From Obelidium mucronatum (lineage: Eukaryota > Chytridiomycota > Chytridiomycetes > Chytridiales > Chytriomycetaceae), in contig JAIVFH010000037.1 in assembly GCA_025765595.1 (NCBI GenBank), forward strand, positions 1 through 64,000: a stretch of DNA of 64,000 bases. The letters are read 5' to 3'. Positions 55,301-64,000 of the stretch are shown here, in pieces (positions within the stretch are counted from its first letter, which is position 1; every line of letters starts with the position of its first letter). Position numbers and translations under genes: made by a program. The notes beneath the pieces were generated by a model. That model saw only the letters and a program-made list of their open reading frames with translations. It searched no databases and was not told the DNA's origin.

Positions 55301-56181
55301 TTACTTTACTTCGTATACATCACTCATTGCCTCCAACTTTATATTTCGTAACGCCATATGTGATGCAAAGAATGCCATGATTCTCTGCATTTCGCCATAA
55401 TCTTTGCCTGGTAGACAATGGTCTTTCCCTTCCACCCAAACAACATCTAAATTCTTTGGATCCGCCAAGAGGGATCTTAAATAGACTTCCTTTCCTTTCG
55501 CCTCCGCAACTGAAATCAATGGATCCCTTGTTCCCTGCACCACCATCACATTCACGCCTTCTTTCTCAGCACACTTGCACCCCATCCCTTGTTCCAACCA
55601 CCCACACATTGCAACCACACCCCCAATCCTCTCCTCCCCCTCCTCCTTCATCATTCCTAGAACCAAATCCAAAGCCACGCACGCACCCTGCGAGAACCCA
55701 AAAAACAACACCTTCCGAGGTTTCTCTTTCCACCTCCCTTCCACAAACACGCATTTCCTCAAAAACGACAGCAAAAGTTGCCTTGTTTTGTTTGACCCCA
55801 CTCTCGCGATTTCACTTGTGGGTGCAATGTCGTCTCCATCGTTCGTGAAGGCAGGGAACCAGCCGCTTCCTTCGGAGTCGGGTGACATTCCTGGGATTGG
55901 GCAGGGCCCGCCGAGAGAGAGGATTGCTGTTTGAGGTAGATTCATGGTGACTCCGAAGCGGAGAAAGTTGGAGGGTTTGTCGCCGAGACCGTGGAAGAGG
56001 ATGAGGAGGTGTTCGTCGATGCCTTGGAAGAGCAGTGTTTTTTGGTTGAGATGAGATTGCATTGAGTTGTGTAAGAGAGGTTACCATCTGCTGAAGGAGC
56101 GTATGAGAATTTGAGGTTTGGGAACTCTGTTGCTGTGATCGGGCTCTTGCGATATGATGTTGATGGCTTGGTCAAGTTCAT
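55301..56181 (-). CDS. Serine hydrolase, phospholipase/carboxylesterase-like
   Basis: Two exons, complement(56085..56181) and complement(55301..56022), encode 272 aa. The alpha/beta-hydrolase fold shows an oxyanion loop (LILFHGLGDKPSNF), the nucleophile elbow GFSQGACVALDL, the acid in VQGTRDPLIS and the catalytic His in EGKDHCLPG. This is the acyl-protein-thioesterase/carboxylesterase layout (GFSQG); substrates could be lipid esters or acylated proteins. No signal peptide is present, so it is cytosolic. The gene converges with ADCK1, with only about 20 bp between stops. Confidence 0.82.
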
Positions 56182-56281
56182 CTTGACGAAGTAAAAACGA
56201 AGGAGTATATTTGTAGAGATATGCTAAAAGGTTGAAGTGTGAATACTGTATTCCGAGCTCTCTAAAACGTGAAAGGAATAA

Positions 56282-57818
56282 TCAAATGGACCAAGCAAAC
56301 GTCACTTTCACATTCCGGTCGTTGCAAGCGGAATACAAACTATCCAGAATCGCAAAGAATAGATCCTGCTTTCCAATGAAAAAGTCACTTCCACTCTCAA
56401 ACCCAACAATTCTCAGCGCCCTCTCCCGAATAGACAGCTTATCTCCACTCATCCACATACCATACACCTCCACACGCAAATTCCCAAACTCATTTGGTGA
56501 CGGCAACGCAGGAGCCAAGGACGAAACATCTCCTCCATCATAATACCCATCTTCCTCTTCTTTCGAGAAAATGGACAAGGAAGCAAGCTTCAAACCACCA
56601 CCAGGGCGACGCCCTTTTCCAAACCGAGTTGTCGCCATGGAAATAGATCCAATCGAAGTCCGACGAGTCATCACGCTCTTTGCAGCTCGAACTGATCTCC
56701 ACGTGTCCACAAGCGTGTCGGGATCCACGTCATGTTCCGAACTTGACTCGTTATCGCCATCCTCCTCCTCCTCGTCATCTTCTTCCTCATCGTCGTGGAA
56801 CTCAAAATACGACTTGATGCTCGAAAAGTACTCAAACCCTTTCAACCTTGGACACGCATCCAGAATCGTTTTCAATTGATCCGAGTCAAACCCATCCAAA
56901 TGCTGTGTCTCGGAATGATTAATCGCCAGAATCTCCAAATGCGTCAAATTCTTGAGCGTCGATACAAACGAGGAAAACGTACGCTTTACTCAACGCTTCC
57001 GCAAAATGCGTGATGGAAAGCCTTGTGAGTCTGTCCCCAAACAATGAAATACTGCTCTTGAAGTCTACAATATCCATGCTTTCCGTGTCTAGCTTCCAAA
57101 GGACGTCAGGTTGCTCCAACCAGTCGCCATGGTCAGTATCGCTTGCTGGTGAAAGCCCGCATGCTTCTTCGTCCACAAAGGATTCAACTGTTGGACAGGC
57201 TTCTGTCAAGAGTTTCATGTTTTCATCGCCAATGTACATGCTGTCTCGATCTCCGCTGAGTGAAACGGCTTTTACATTGGGACAGTGTTTCTTGATGATT
57301 TGGATTAGGGAGTGGAAGTTTCCAAAGAGGGTTGCTTGGTGTTTTGTTCCTGTTGTCAGTTGAGATGGTACTGGGAGGCGGAAGCTGCATTTGGCCTTCA
57401 GGAAAGGGAGTTGCAACTGCATCGTCGACTCTGAATTCGAGCAGGTTTGATCCAACTTGAGATAGTAGGGCTTCGACGGAGGCAAAGAACGTGCCGGCGT
57501 GGACGTTTGATCGTGGATCGGGCATAAAGGATATACTAACGAATTTCAAGAGTTTATGAGTATCAGCGATGTGTGTAATGATGCTTGAACAAGGGTAGTG
57601 TTTACCTTTCAAAAGAATATGCTTTTATAGACGAGGTGTGTTTGAGGAGGAACTTGATCAATGAACTTGACTGCCCGGGAACAATGTCCACTAATGTTCA
57701 CATATCTCCACAAGATGTCGCTATTGGTGAGAATTTTGAACTGGCGATTGAGTTGAGAACAGCGGGCAAGGGATCTAATGCATACAATTATCAGGATCGA
57801 ATGGGATCCTCTATCCAC
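56282..57818 (-). CDS. F-box protein with LRR-like repeats (frame-broken)
   Basis: An F-box-like N-terminus (RSLARCSQLNRQFKIL, NSDILWRYVNISG) is followed by irregular leucine-rich segments (LTRLSITHFAEALSK, LTHLEILAINHSE, CPRLKGFEYFS) and an acidic run (DDEEEDDEEEEDGD). At least two introns are visible: one with donor AG|gtaaac near 57605, and one of 42 nt near 56955-56996 that restores frame. One-base shifts near 57625 and about 57420 must be corrected to connect the pieces. The family acts as substrate receptors in SCF ubiquitin ligases. The exact start is uncertain, since the F-box looks incomplete at its N-terminus. Confidence 0.55.
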
Positions 57819-57942
57819 TTGTGATTTGCTCTTACTTTGAATCGCAATAGCGAAGAATGGTCAGCAGTCGTGCTTCAGGAAGACTGGCCAAGGACGCAGG
57901 GTGGTCTGAAACGGGCATTTTTATTTGGACCTAATTTGCGAT

Positions 57943-59517
57943 CTATAATTTGCTCTTAAACAGCGGAGTTTCCATGGGTTCGTACACGCCTTCATGGAGG
58001 AAATCACGAATGAGGGTAGAGTGAGAGCTCAGGTTTCGAATATCCACCATCTCCTCGGTGACTTCCGATAGCGAGGTAACTCCCATTAAACCCATCACCA
58101 TCTCCAACTCCTCTTTCAAAATGTCCAGTAATTTTTCAACCCCCTCTTGGCCATACGTAGACATGGCGTAAAGAGATGGTCTTCCTATACCAACACCTTT
58201 GGCTCCCAACGCAATCGCCTTGAAAATGTCCGACCCACGTCGAATTCCACCATCAACGTATAGCTCCAAGCGTCCGGAATATCCTGCCTTCTTTAAGTCA
58301 GCAACTACTTCAGGAAGGATTTCGATCCCGGATCGCGACGTATCCAATTGTCGACCTCCGTGATTGCTCAAAACCAGACCTCGAACGCATCCCAATTTTG
58401 CTGCCAAAACCGCATCCGCTCCAGTTTGTACGCCCTTTAAAACAATAGGTAGAGACGTGACTGTTGCGATCCATTCAATGTCTTTCCAATTCAGCATGGA
58501 TCGCGCATTACGGTTCCGATAATTCTTTTTCTGAACATCACTCAAATCGTTTTGATATTTGATTCGCATATCCTTTTTCTCGTTTCCCGAGCTATTATCA
58601 AGCCAGTTTTAGTGCGTTCAAAACGAAAGCAACAAGAAAAAACAAACATACATGCGGTGTGTCAACAGTGACAAAAAGTCCTTTACATCCAGCCAGCTCT
58701 ACTTTCTTGAACAGCCTCTTCATCATCTCCAAATCCCCATTCCAATAAAGCTGAAACCAAGAGTCCTGATCCTTTCTTCCTGACAGTCCAACATCTCATC
58801 CAAAGAGCAACTCGCAAGCATCGGCATCATTTGAATAACACCCCTCGATCCAGCTGCTCTCGTCAGCACGACTTCTCCCTCGGGGTTACCCAATTTCCCT
58901 AGCGCACAGGCTGATAGATAAACAGGCAGAGAGGTCTTGCAACCAAGGAATGTTGTGGATGTATTGATATTTGAAACATTGACAAGGACTCGCGGTTTCA
59001 AATAGATTCGTTGGAAGGCAGTGTGGTTTTCGCGGAGTGTAATTTCATCTTCAGCAGCTGATGAGTAGTAGGCCCATGCTTCTGGTTTCATTGTATATCG
59101 GGCAATAGCCTGATATAATATATGGTATAAGTGTTTAGGTCTCAGGAGAGGCAGGAGAGGGTTGCTCACTTCGAAGTCAAAGGCGTTGAGGATCGCTCCC
59201 AGTCCTGGCTTGTCTCCTTTCTTGGCCTCCTTCTTGCCAACAGCAGCAGAGGCAGACGCCCTCGGAACAGGAACACTCTTTGGATCCAGAGTTCCAATGC
59301 AGATCGATGGCGGTAGCACTTTCTCAATCAGGTCCTTTGGGTGGTAGGCTGAGAAGGCTTCTGTTGCATCTGTTCCTGCCTCGCGCAGGATGATTGAGGC
59401 TCCTCCAGGATGTTCATGCAGGAAAGTGGTGACATCGTACACTTTGCCGTGTAGAATGACGTGGCAGGATTGGATGGTGCTGTGTGCCGCGACTTGCTTG
59501 TGTGTGAAGGTTTTCAT
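57943..59517 (-). CDS. Flavocytochrome b2-type alpha-hydroxyacid dehydrogenase, copy 2
   Basis: Three exons, complement of (59170..59517, 58652..59109, 57943..58591). It has the same cytochrome b5 domain ([11 protein letters not shown]) and FMN barrel ([35 protein letters not shown]) as copy 1 at 36594-38200, with which it forms an inverted pair. In exon 2 the frame changes near 58787, between MLDC and the conserved DSWFQLYWNGD, by -1 or +2. In exon 3 the segment before WKDIEW is shorter than in copy 1 (about eight residues corresponding to SSFIDPTL are lost), a region near the FMN-domain entry, so this copy may be the degenerating one. Lactate or another 2-hydroxyacid is the probable substrate. 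Confidence 0.8.
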
Positions 59518-60006
59518 GAGAGTTTCTTTGGAAAAAAATCACAACGTTGAAGAAAACAAGGTCATTAACTTGTTCTCATACGGGGTTTTAGTATTCGCGA
59601 AAGGTATCAAGACTCAAGTTCACTGATGGTGACTTAAAAATCACAGAGATTCCCTTTTTGCTCACAAGCAATTACTTCTCTGCTGCCACCTCCAACAAAG
59701 GCTATCGCTGAATCCATCACGATCTTCCTCTTGAATATCGGTAAATTTTCCCAATCGGACACTTTTTATGTTCGTCCGAACGGCATCCCAATTTTTTCAC
59801 TTTTGAAAATTTTCATGTTTGGAGGAATAAAAAGCAACGCGTTTTCCTTACTTATTTATTCAATTAAATATAACATGTCAAAAAACAAAAAAACAAAACA
59901 CGGAAAACGCGTCTGCGTCAAGCCAACACACGTCCTAGGCGGGGGACCCAGCCATCTAAGTTCTTACCAAGCACTACAAATATGTCGGATGGTCAGGGCC
60001 GGCCAG

Positions 60007-60232
60007 TCTGATGGGGAGCCGCAAATAGAGTGAGCATTTGGCGATCCCCGAGGTTTGTATTTCCGCTTTATTGCATCCAAGAAGGCTTTCGCTTTATTGT
60101 ACACAAAGACTACTGTCTCCTTGGGATTCGCTTTATTGTATACAAGTTCGAAAATGTCAAATAATCAGGGCCGATTATTCTGACGGGGAGCCGCAAATAG
60201 AGTGAGCATTTGGCGATCCCCGAGGTTTGTAT
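60007..60232 (-). repeat. Hairpin-bearing repeat element (right copy)
   Basis: Inverted copy of 35888-36123, with both 53-bp hairpin units (60007-60060 and 60181-60232) and the CGCTTTATTGTAYACAA triplets retained. Substitutions between copies fall mainly in the spacer, while the hairpin units are nearly identical. Confidence 0.65.
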
Positions 60233-60649
60233 CAGAGATCCCCTGCCCTTTTCTTATTCTTTTCTCTTATCTCTTTTTTTTTGTTATTGTTTTTTCTCTA
60301 TCTCGTCCTTTTTCACATCACACATGAGCTCATGTCCGCTTACATCAACCGATCTTTAAAGAGTATCGAACATTTCAAAAGGCCCCAAGTGGGCCATCAC
60401 TCCTCCTCTTTTCCTTTTTGGTTTATTTGTTGGCATGTCAAAGTATCATTTTTTTTGGTTAATAAACCCTGCATGGAAATGAAATATTATTTGATACAAT
60501 TATCCTCCGATGCAAAGTTTGGATTTCCTTACTTTTGCGAAATTCTTCAGTCGCCTCGCGCCAGTACCCCTTTACTACGGCCTCACATTCATTGTTGTTC
60601 AAAATTCTTTATCATGAAGTTCGAAAGTTTCTGCTTTATTTGATAACTT

Positions 60650-63173
60650 TTAACCCTCTGCCTCTGACAGTTCTTGTGCAAGATTCATAGCTTCCAAATT
60701 CAAGCCATCTTCGATTTCAAAGTGGATTGGCTGTGGATCCAGGAATTCATCATTCTCCGATTTACCGCTGTCAGTTGGAGCACTCTCGGCACTGAGAGTC
60801 GCGGCATTGTCCAATCCAGTTTCAACATACAGTGAAAATGGAACTCCCTTCTGCTTTTCTTTTTCACCGCTCTTATCCAGATCCCCGTACACAAAAGTAT
60901 CAGCCATTGTGTCGAGATTCTCTCCTTCAGTTTCGAAAGCATCTGGGTTCGGATCAAGATACTCGCCAACGCCTCCACTCTCTTCCAAAACAACATCACA
61001 CTTCTCAAAGTCCAAAACCACCAATCCTTCCAGAATTTCTCCCCACAATTTCCCCCAGACGTCCGGATCGCAGCAGTCCAGTTCCCACGGCTTTCTCAGC
61101 AATTCCGTGAACTCTTGCGTTCGTTTGACAGCATCAAAGTTTTCAATAAAGAATGTGGTTGCAAGCACGTTCAACGAATCGTATTGGTAAGCGAATCCGA
61201 AAAGAAACTGAGCCACCGTTGTGGGAGAGAGTTTCTCAGATATGAGACCCTGAGTCAATTTCATTAAATCAAGGAGTTGGTATTTGTCCGCACAAATGTG
61301 GAGAAGACCCAAGTCCGTCAGTGTAGCTTTAGCGTCAAGTTCTTCCAGGTACTAAAATAAAAATAATTAAAAAACGAGAAATAGAGCATATCGTGTATGT
61401 TAGAGATCTTACTAAGTAGTTGAGCATTCCTTGAAAAGTTTTGTGTGGAAAATCCATGATTTGAATAATTGTTGGGTGACCCAATGACGAAGAGCTGCCT
61501 TCTGCCCAAGTTCCCGAAAACATTGCACTGAAAAACTCAGATAGCGATGAGAGAATACACTTTTGGGCGTAAATCGTTTTCCCCTCAACTATGAAATGAA
61601 CGTCGGAGACTGAAGCAGTTGAGAGCAATGTCCGGAATGCGATTGATCGGCGGGGGTCTAATGCAGGTACTGGAGGGATGTTTGAGGAAGAAGTTATCTG
61701 GTTTCGGGAAGGAATCAACTGCTCTGCTGATAGGGATGGATTCAGTGGAGGGACAGTCAGAACGGGAGATCCTTCATCGGATAATGTAGACTCGAGGCTG
61801 GGCCGCGGGCCGTCTCCAGTTGTAGAAACAGAAAGGCGTCTCAAAACTGCCAGCAGCCTTTTACTCGATATGCATCGCTCTTCTTTTCTGATGGCTCTAT
61901 CCACACAGTCTGTTATCAACTTCTTAAATCCTGATGATCCGCGGATGGACGCAAATGTCTTGCAAATGAAGAATACAAGTATTTCTTGCAGATGGTCACT
62001 GCGCCCTCCAAACGCTCGCAACAACTTCAACACGTTTTGGTGGGATATTGCTGAATAAAAGAATCTCGAAAGAAATCTGCGCAACTCGAAATGCCCAAAT
62101 CTTTCACATAATATGCACAGCTGACCTGCGGATTGGGCTTCGACAGAGTCCGTTTCTAGAAGGGGCAGTTGTCCAGCATACACAAACGTGAGAAACGAAT
62201 GAAGAGCCGAATAGCTTATATCCGCGATTTCTTCGACTTTTTTTCGCGATAATTCCGAGGACTTGCTTTTGGGAGGCACAACCGGCTTTGGATTCCACAG
62301 TGGAAGCTTTGACTGCAAGAAACATTTTTGCACGTGGATCAGTTTGTGGTCCGTCGATTCGTAGGTGCATTTAAAAGAATAGTCGGATAGATTGGCGTTG
62401 TCAAATAAAGAAAGCATGGCTGGATCGTGAGTTGCAGTTGGAAACAGGGGATACAAAGCCAAACTCCGTGTGGCGGTTTTCATATTCAATCTGTGAATAG
62501 CCAAGGGGTTCAAAAGAACGGAACTATCCTTGCTTCCTCGTCTGCTCTGAGCACTGATGGCTGGAATTGGAGGTGTTGGCCCCTCTCCGAACGCAAGGGT
62601 TACACATAGTGTATCATTCGTGAGATTCAGGAGCGGCGAAGCGGCCTCTAGGCCAAAATACCACCATCCTGCACCATCTTCCTGTTTCAGCTGTAAGCGT
62701 TAAGAAACATGCTAAATGTGACCCTCACCATATCAGACCAATGTTGATGCGAAGAATAGGAGACCTTCAACACTTGCGGAGACGGTTCTGATATTGTCAG
62801 TTCAAAGTGCAGCTTCTTTGTCTAGAATAGCCATGTCAAGATTGGTTGTTGTTGACCAAGAGCGAACCTGAACCCAGGAAAGAAACTCCGCCTCGCTTTC
62901 TCGACCATCTCTTGCGTAAACGTGAACATAGACGTCGATGCGACTGATTCTGGTATCGTGCCCATTAGGATAGACGTTGATTCCCCACTTTCTACCACTG
63001 CTAACGGGTTAATAAGACTGTCAGCCACTTCAAAATAAGTACCACACAAGAAACGGACTAGCGCCATAAGAAACCACTGAATATAATGGTCCTTTAGCCT
63101 GCGCCAGTTGTGAAAAGCGAGGAATCTCGAGTGCCACTGATCTATTTGCCTCCTCAAGTTTCACTCTCCTCAT
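60650..63173 (-). CDS. BTB/POZ protein with two BTB domains and MATH-like N-terminus
   Basis: Starting MRRVKLEEANRSVALEIP at 63173, the N-terminal part resembles a MATH/TRAF-type beta domain (KKLHFELTISEPSPQVLKV, GAGWWYFGLEAASPLLNL). Two BTB units follow: LSDYSFKCTYES..HVQKCFLQSKLPL with a following helical region, and SDVHFIVEGKTIYAQKCILSSLSEFFSAMF. A long intron-split C-terminus is acidic. An intron at 61352-61412 is well supported by frame; those upstream of 62700 are less certain. MATH-BTB proteins are substrate adaptors for Cullin-3 ubiquitin ligases; the duplicated BTB is unusual for that role. Confidence 0.7.
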
Positions 63174-63212
63174 TTTCAAAGTATTTTACTTCTATTGATA
63201 ATAATTCCATAA

Positions 63213-64000
63213 TTATGCTTTATTTATCCTTTGTTTGTTTGCCGCCGATCGCATCACTTCAACACACAGCAACAAACTACGCAAATCCTCGGCGGATGCA
63301 GTCTCGCAGTGTCGCTGCAGGGCGGAGAAAGTGTCGTTGAATACCACAAAATTGGTTTCGTACTCTTCGGAGTTTTCAGCACTCAGTCGGAGTTCCTAAA
63401 CGTGTTTTAAAGGACGTTTTAGAACTCCAAGTAAGAAGACAAAAAACTCAACTGCAAACTGGTCGAGAAATTGGTCGATCCAGGCGGAGCAGCCGAGCAG
63501 CGCTGGTATTGAAAGAAAAGACTCCTTACAAGACTGCAGTTGACTGAGAAAGTGTATGCGTTTTGCTTCATGATCCTTTGATGGACTTTCCACTGAGGCT
63601 TTGGATTTTGGAATCTCCTTTTTCCCCATTTCCGAAAAGTAGCGCTTAAGTTGAAAATGCATGTCAGTCTTAGGCTGATCGAGGAAGTACTCACAATGTG
63701 GGGTTCATTTACAGGGTCGTGGTTTCCCTTATACAGAACGTCCAATACCTGTGCTCTTTCCAACACGCCACAAACGTCCAAGAACTTTCCCTTCATTGTG
63801 ACAGACTTCATTACGTTTTGCCTGAGGTTTTGTATGGTTGTGCTTCGTGAGACCTTGATAACAATATCCACAAATTCTTTCGCCTTTTCAGGGCCAATAC
63901 TAGGAATAGACTCAAGTTCGTAGTATGGATTCAAATTCATATGGCCGTACAAAGATTCCGATGATGAAATTGTTGTGTCCTGCGATGACGATATGGATGA
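63213..64000 (-). CDS. Partial gene running off right edge
   Basis: The 3' end of a minus-strand gene whose start lies beyond 64000. Visible protein includes NPYYELESIPSIGPEKAKEF, LERAQVLDVLYKGNHDP, then after an intron EMGKKEIPKSKASVE and LLGCSAWIDQF. A second intron (about 63390-63450) leads to the last exon (ELRLSAENSEEYETNFVVF) and a stop at 63213-63215. The part is helical and charged; I do not recognise the family. The gene is tail-to-head with the BTB gene, about 40 bp apart. Confidence 0.55.

Larger units (their letters stand above)
57943..60440 (-). repeat. Right arm of large inverted duplication
   Basis: Mirror copy of 35690-38200. The order reads outwards from the dehydrogenase stop (57943) through the gene, the non-coding block and the hairpin element to a shared tail that includes CATGAGCTCATGTCCGCTTAC near 60325. 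Small indels separate the arms in the outer part. Confidence 0.85.

Noticed and set aside
59731..60033. 100-codon plus-strand frame with a basic segment (MSKNKKTKHGKRVCVKPTH)
   Set aside because: The equivalent region of the other inverted arm does not keep this frame, and it overlaps the upstream region and hairpin repeat.

Overview
This is a eukaryotic nuclear window, and the gene content points to a flagellated (zoosporic) fungus, most likely a chytrid (Chytridiomycota). The reasons are: many short introns (about 43-100 nt) with GT..AG ends; a fungal-type vacuolar polyphosphate polymerase (VTC) and a septin, next to an intraflagellar transport gene (IFT81) and a probable axonemal protein; a cyclic-nucleotide-gated-channel-like gene; rhodopsin-type 7TM receptors; and F-box-like proteins with plant-style LxGxIPxE leucine-rich repeats. 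The species cannot be fixed from sequence alone.

Layout. 0-4 kb: a partial unknown gene, two F-box-like/LRR paralogs and the tail of a third. 4-16 kb: ECD/SGT1, VTC4-like, septin, a frame-broken bacterial-PH-like copy, IFT81, and an intact bacterial-PH-like copy on the other strand. 16-27 kb: CNG-like channel, mitochondrial ribosomal protein uS4, CBS-domain protein, and a 1386-aa protein I do not recognise. 27-36 kb: secreted subtilase, glycine-rich RRM protein, membrane protein, KH plus J-domain protein. 36-60 kb: a large inverted duplication whose arms (about 35.7-38.2 and 57.9-60.4 kb) each carry a flavocytochrome b2-type alpha-hydroxyacid dehydrogenase and a hairpin-bearing repeat. The roughly 20 kb between the arms holds tandem chimeric membrane-protein genes (454-bp unit), an LRR protein, a disordered protein, a eukaryotic MscL channel, a candidate axonemal protein, two GPCR paralogs with gene debris, a large unknown protein with amphipathic repeats, ADCK1-type UbiB kinase, a serine hydrolase and an F-box protein. 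60-64 kb: a MATH-like/BTB-BTB gene and a gene that runs off the right edge.

Functional themes are phosphate storage (VTC), flagellum building (IFT81, the axonemal candidate), sensing and ion flux (CNG-like channel, GPCRs, MscL, single-pass S/T-rich proteins), mitochondria (uS4m, ADCK1, lactate-type dehydrogenases), and protein turnover adaptors (F-box and BTB). Exon models for ECD, VTC4, septin, channel, subtilase, RRM protein, ADCK1 and the 1386-aa gene each sum to a whole number of codons. In contrast, IFT81 and several other genes contain single-base +1 discontinuities, which look like assembly insertions or lesions. I saw no rRNA, convincing tRNA or CRISPR array.
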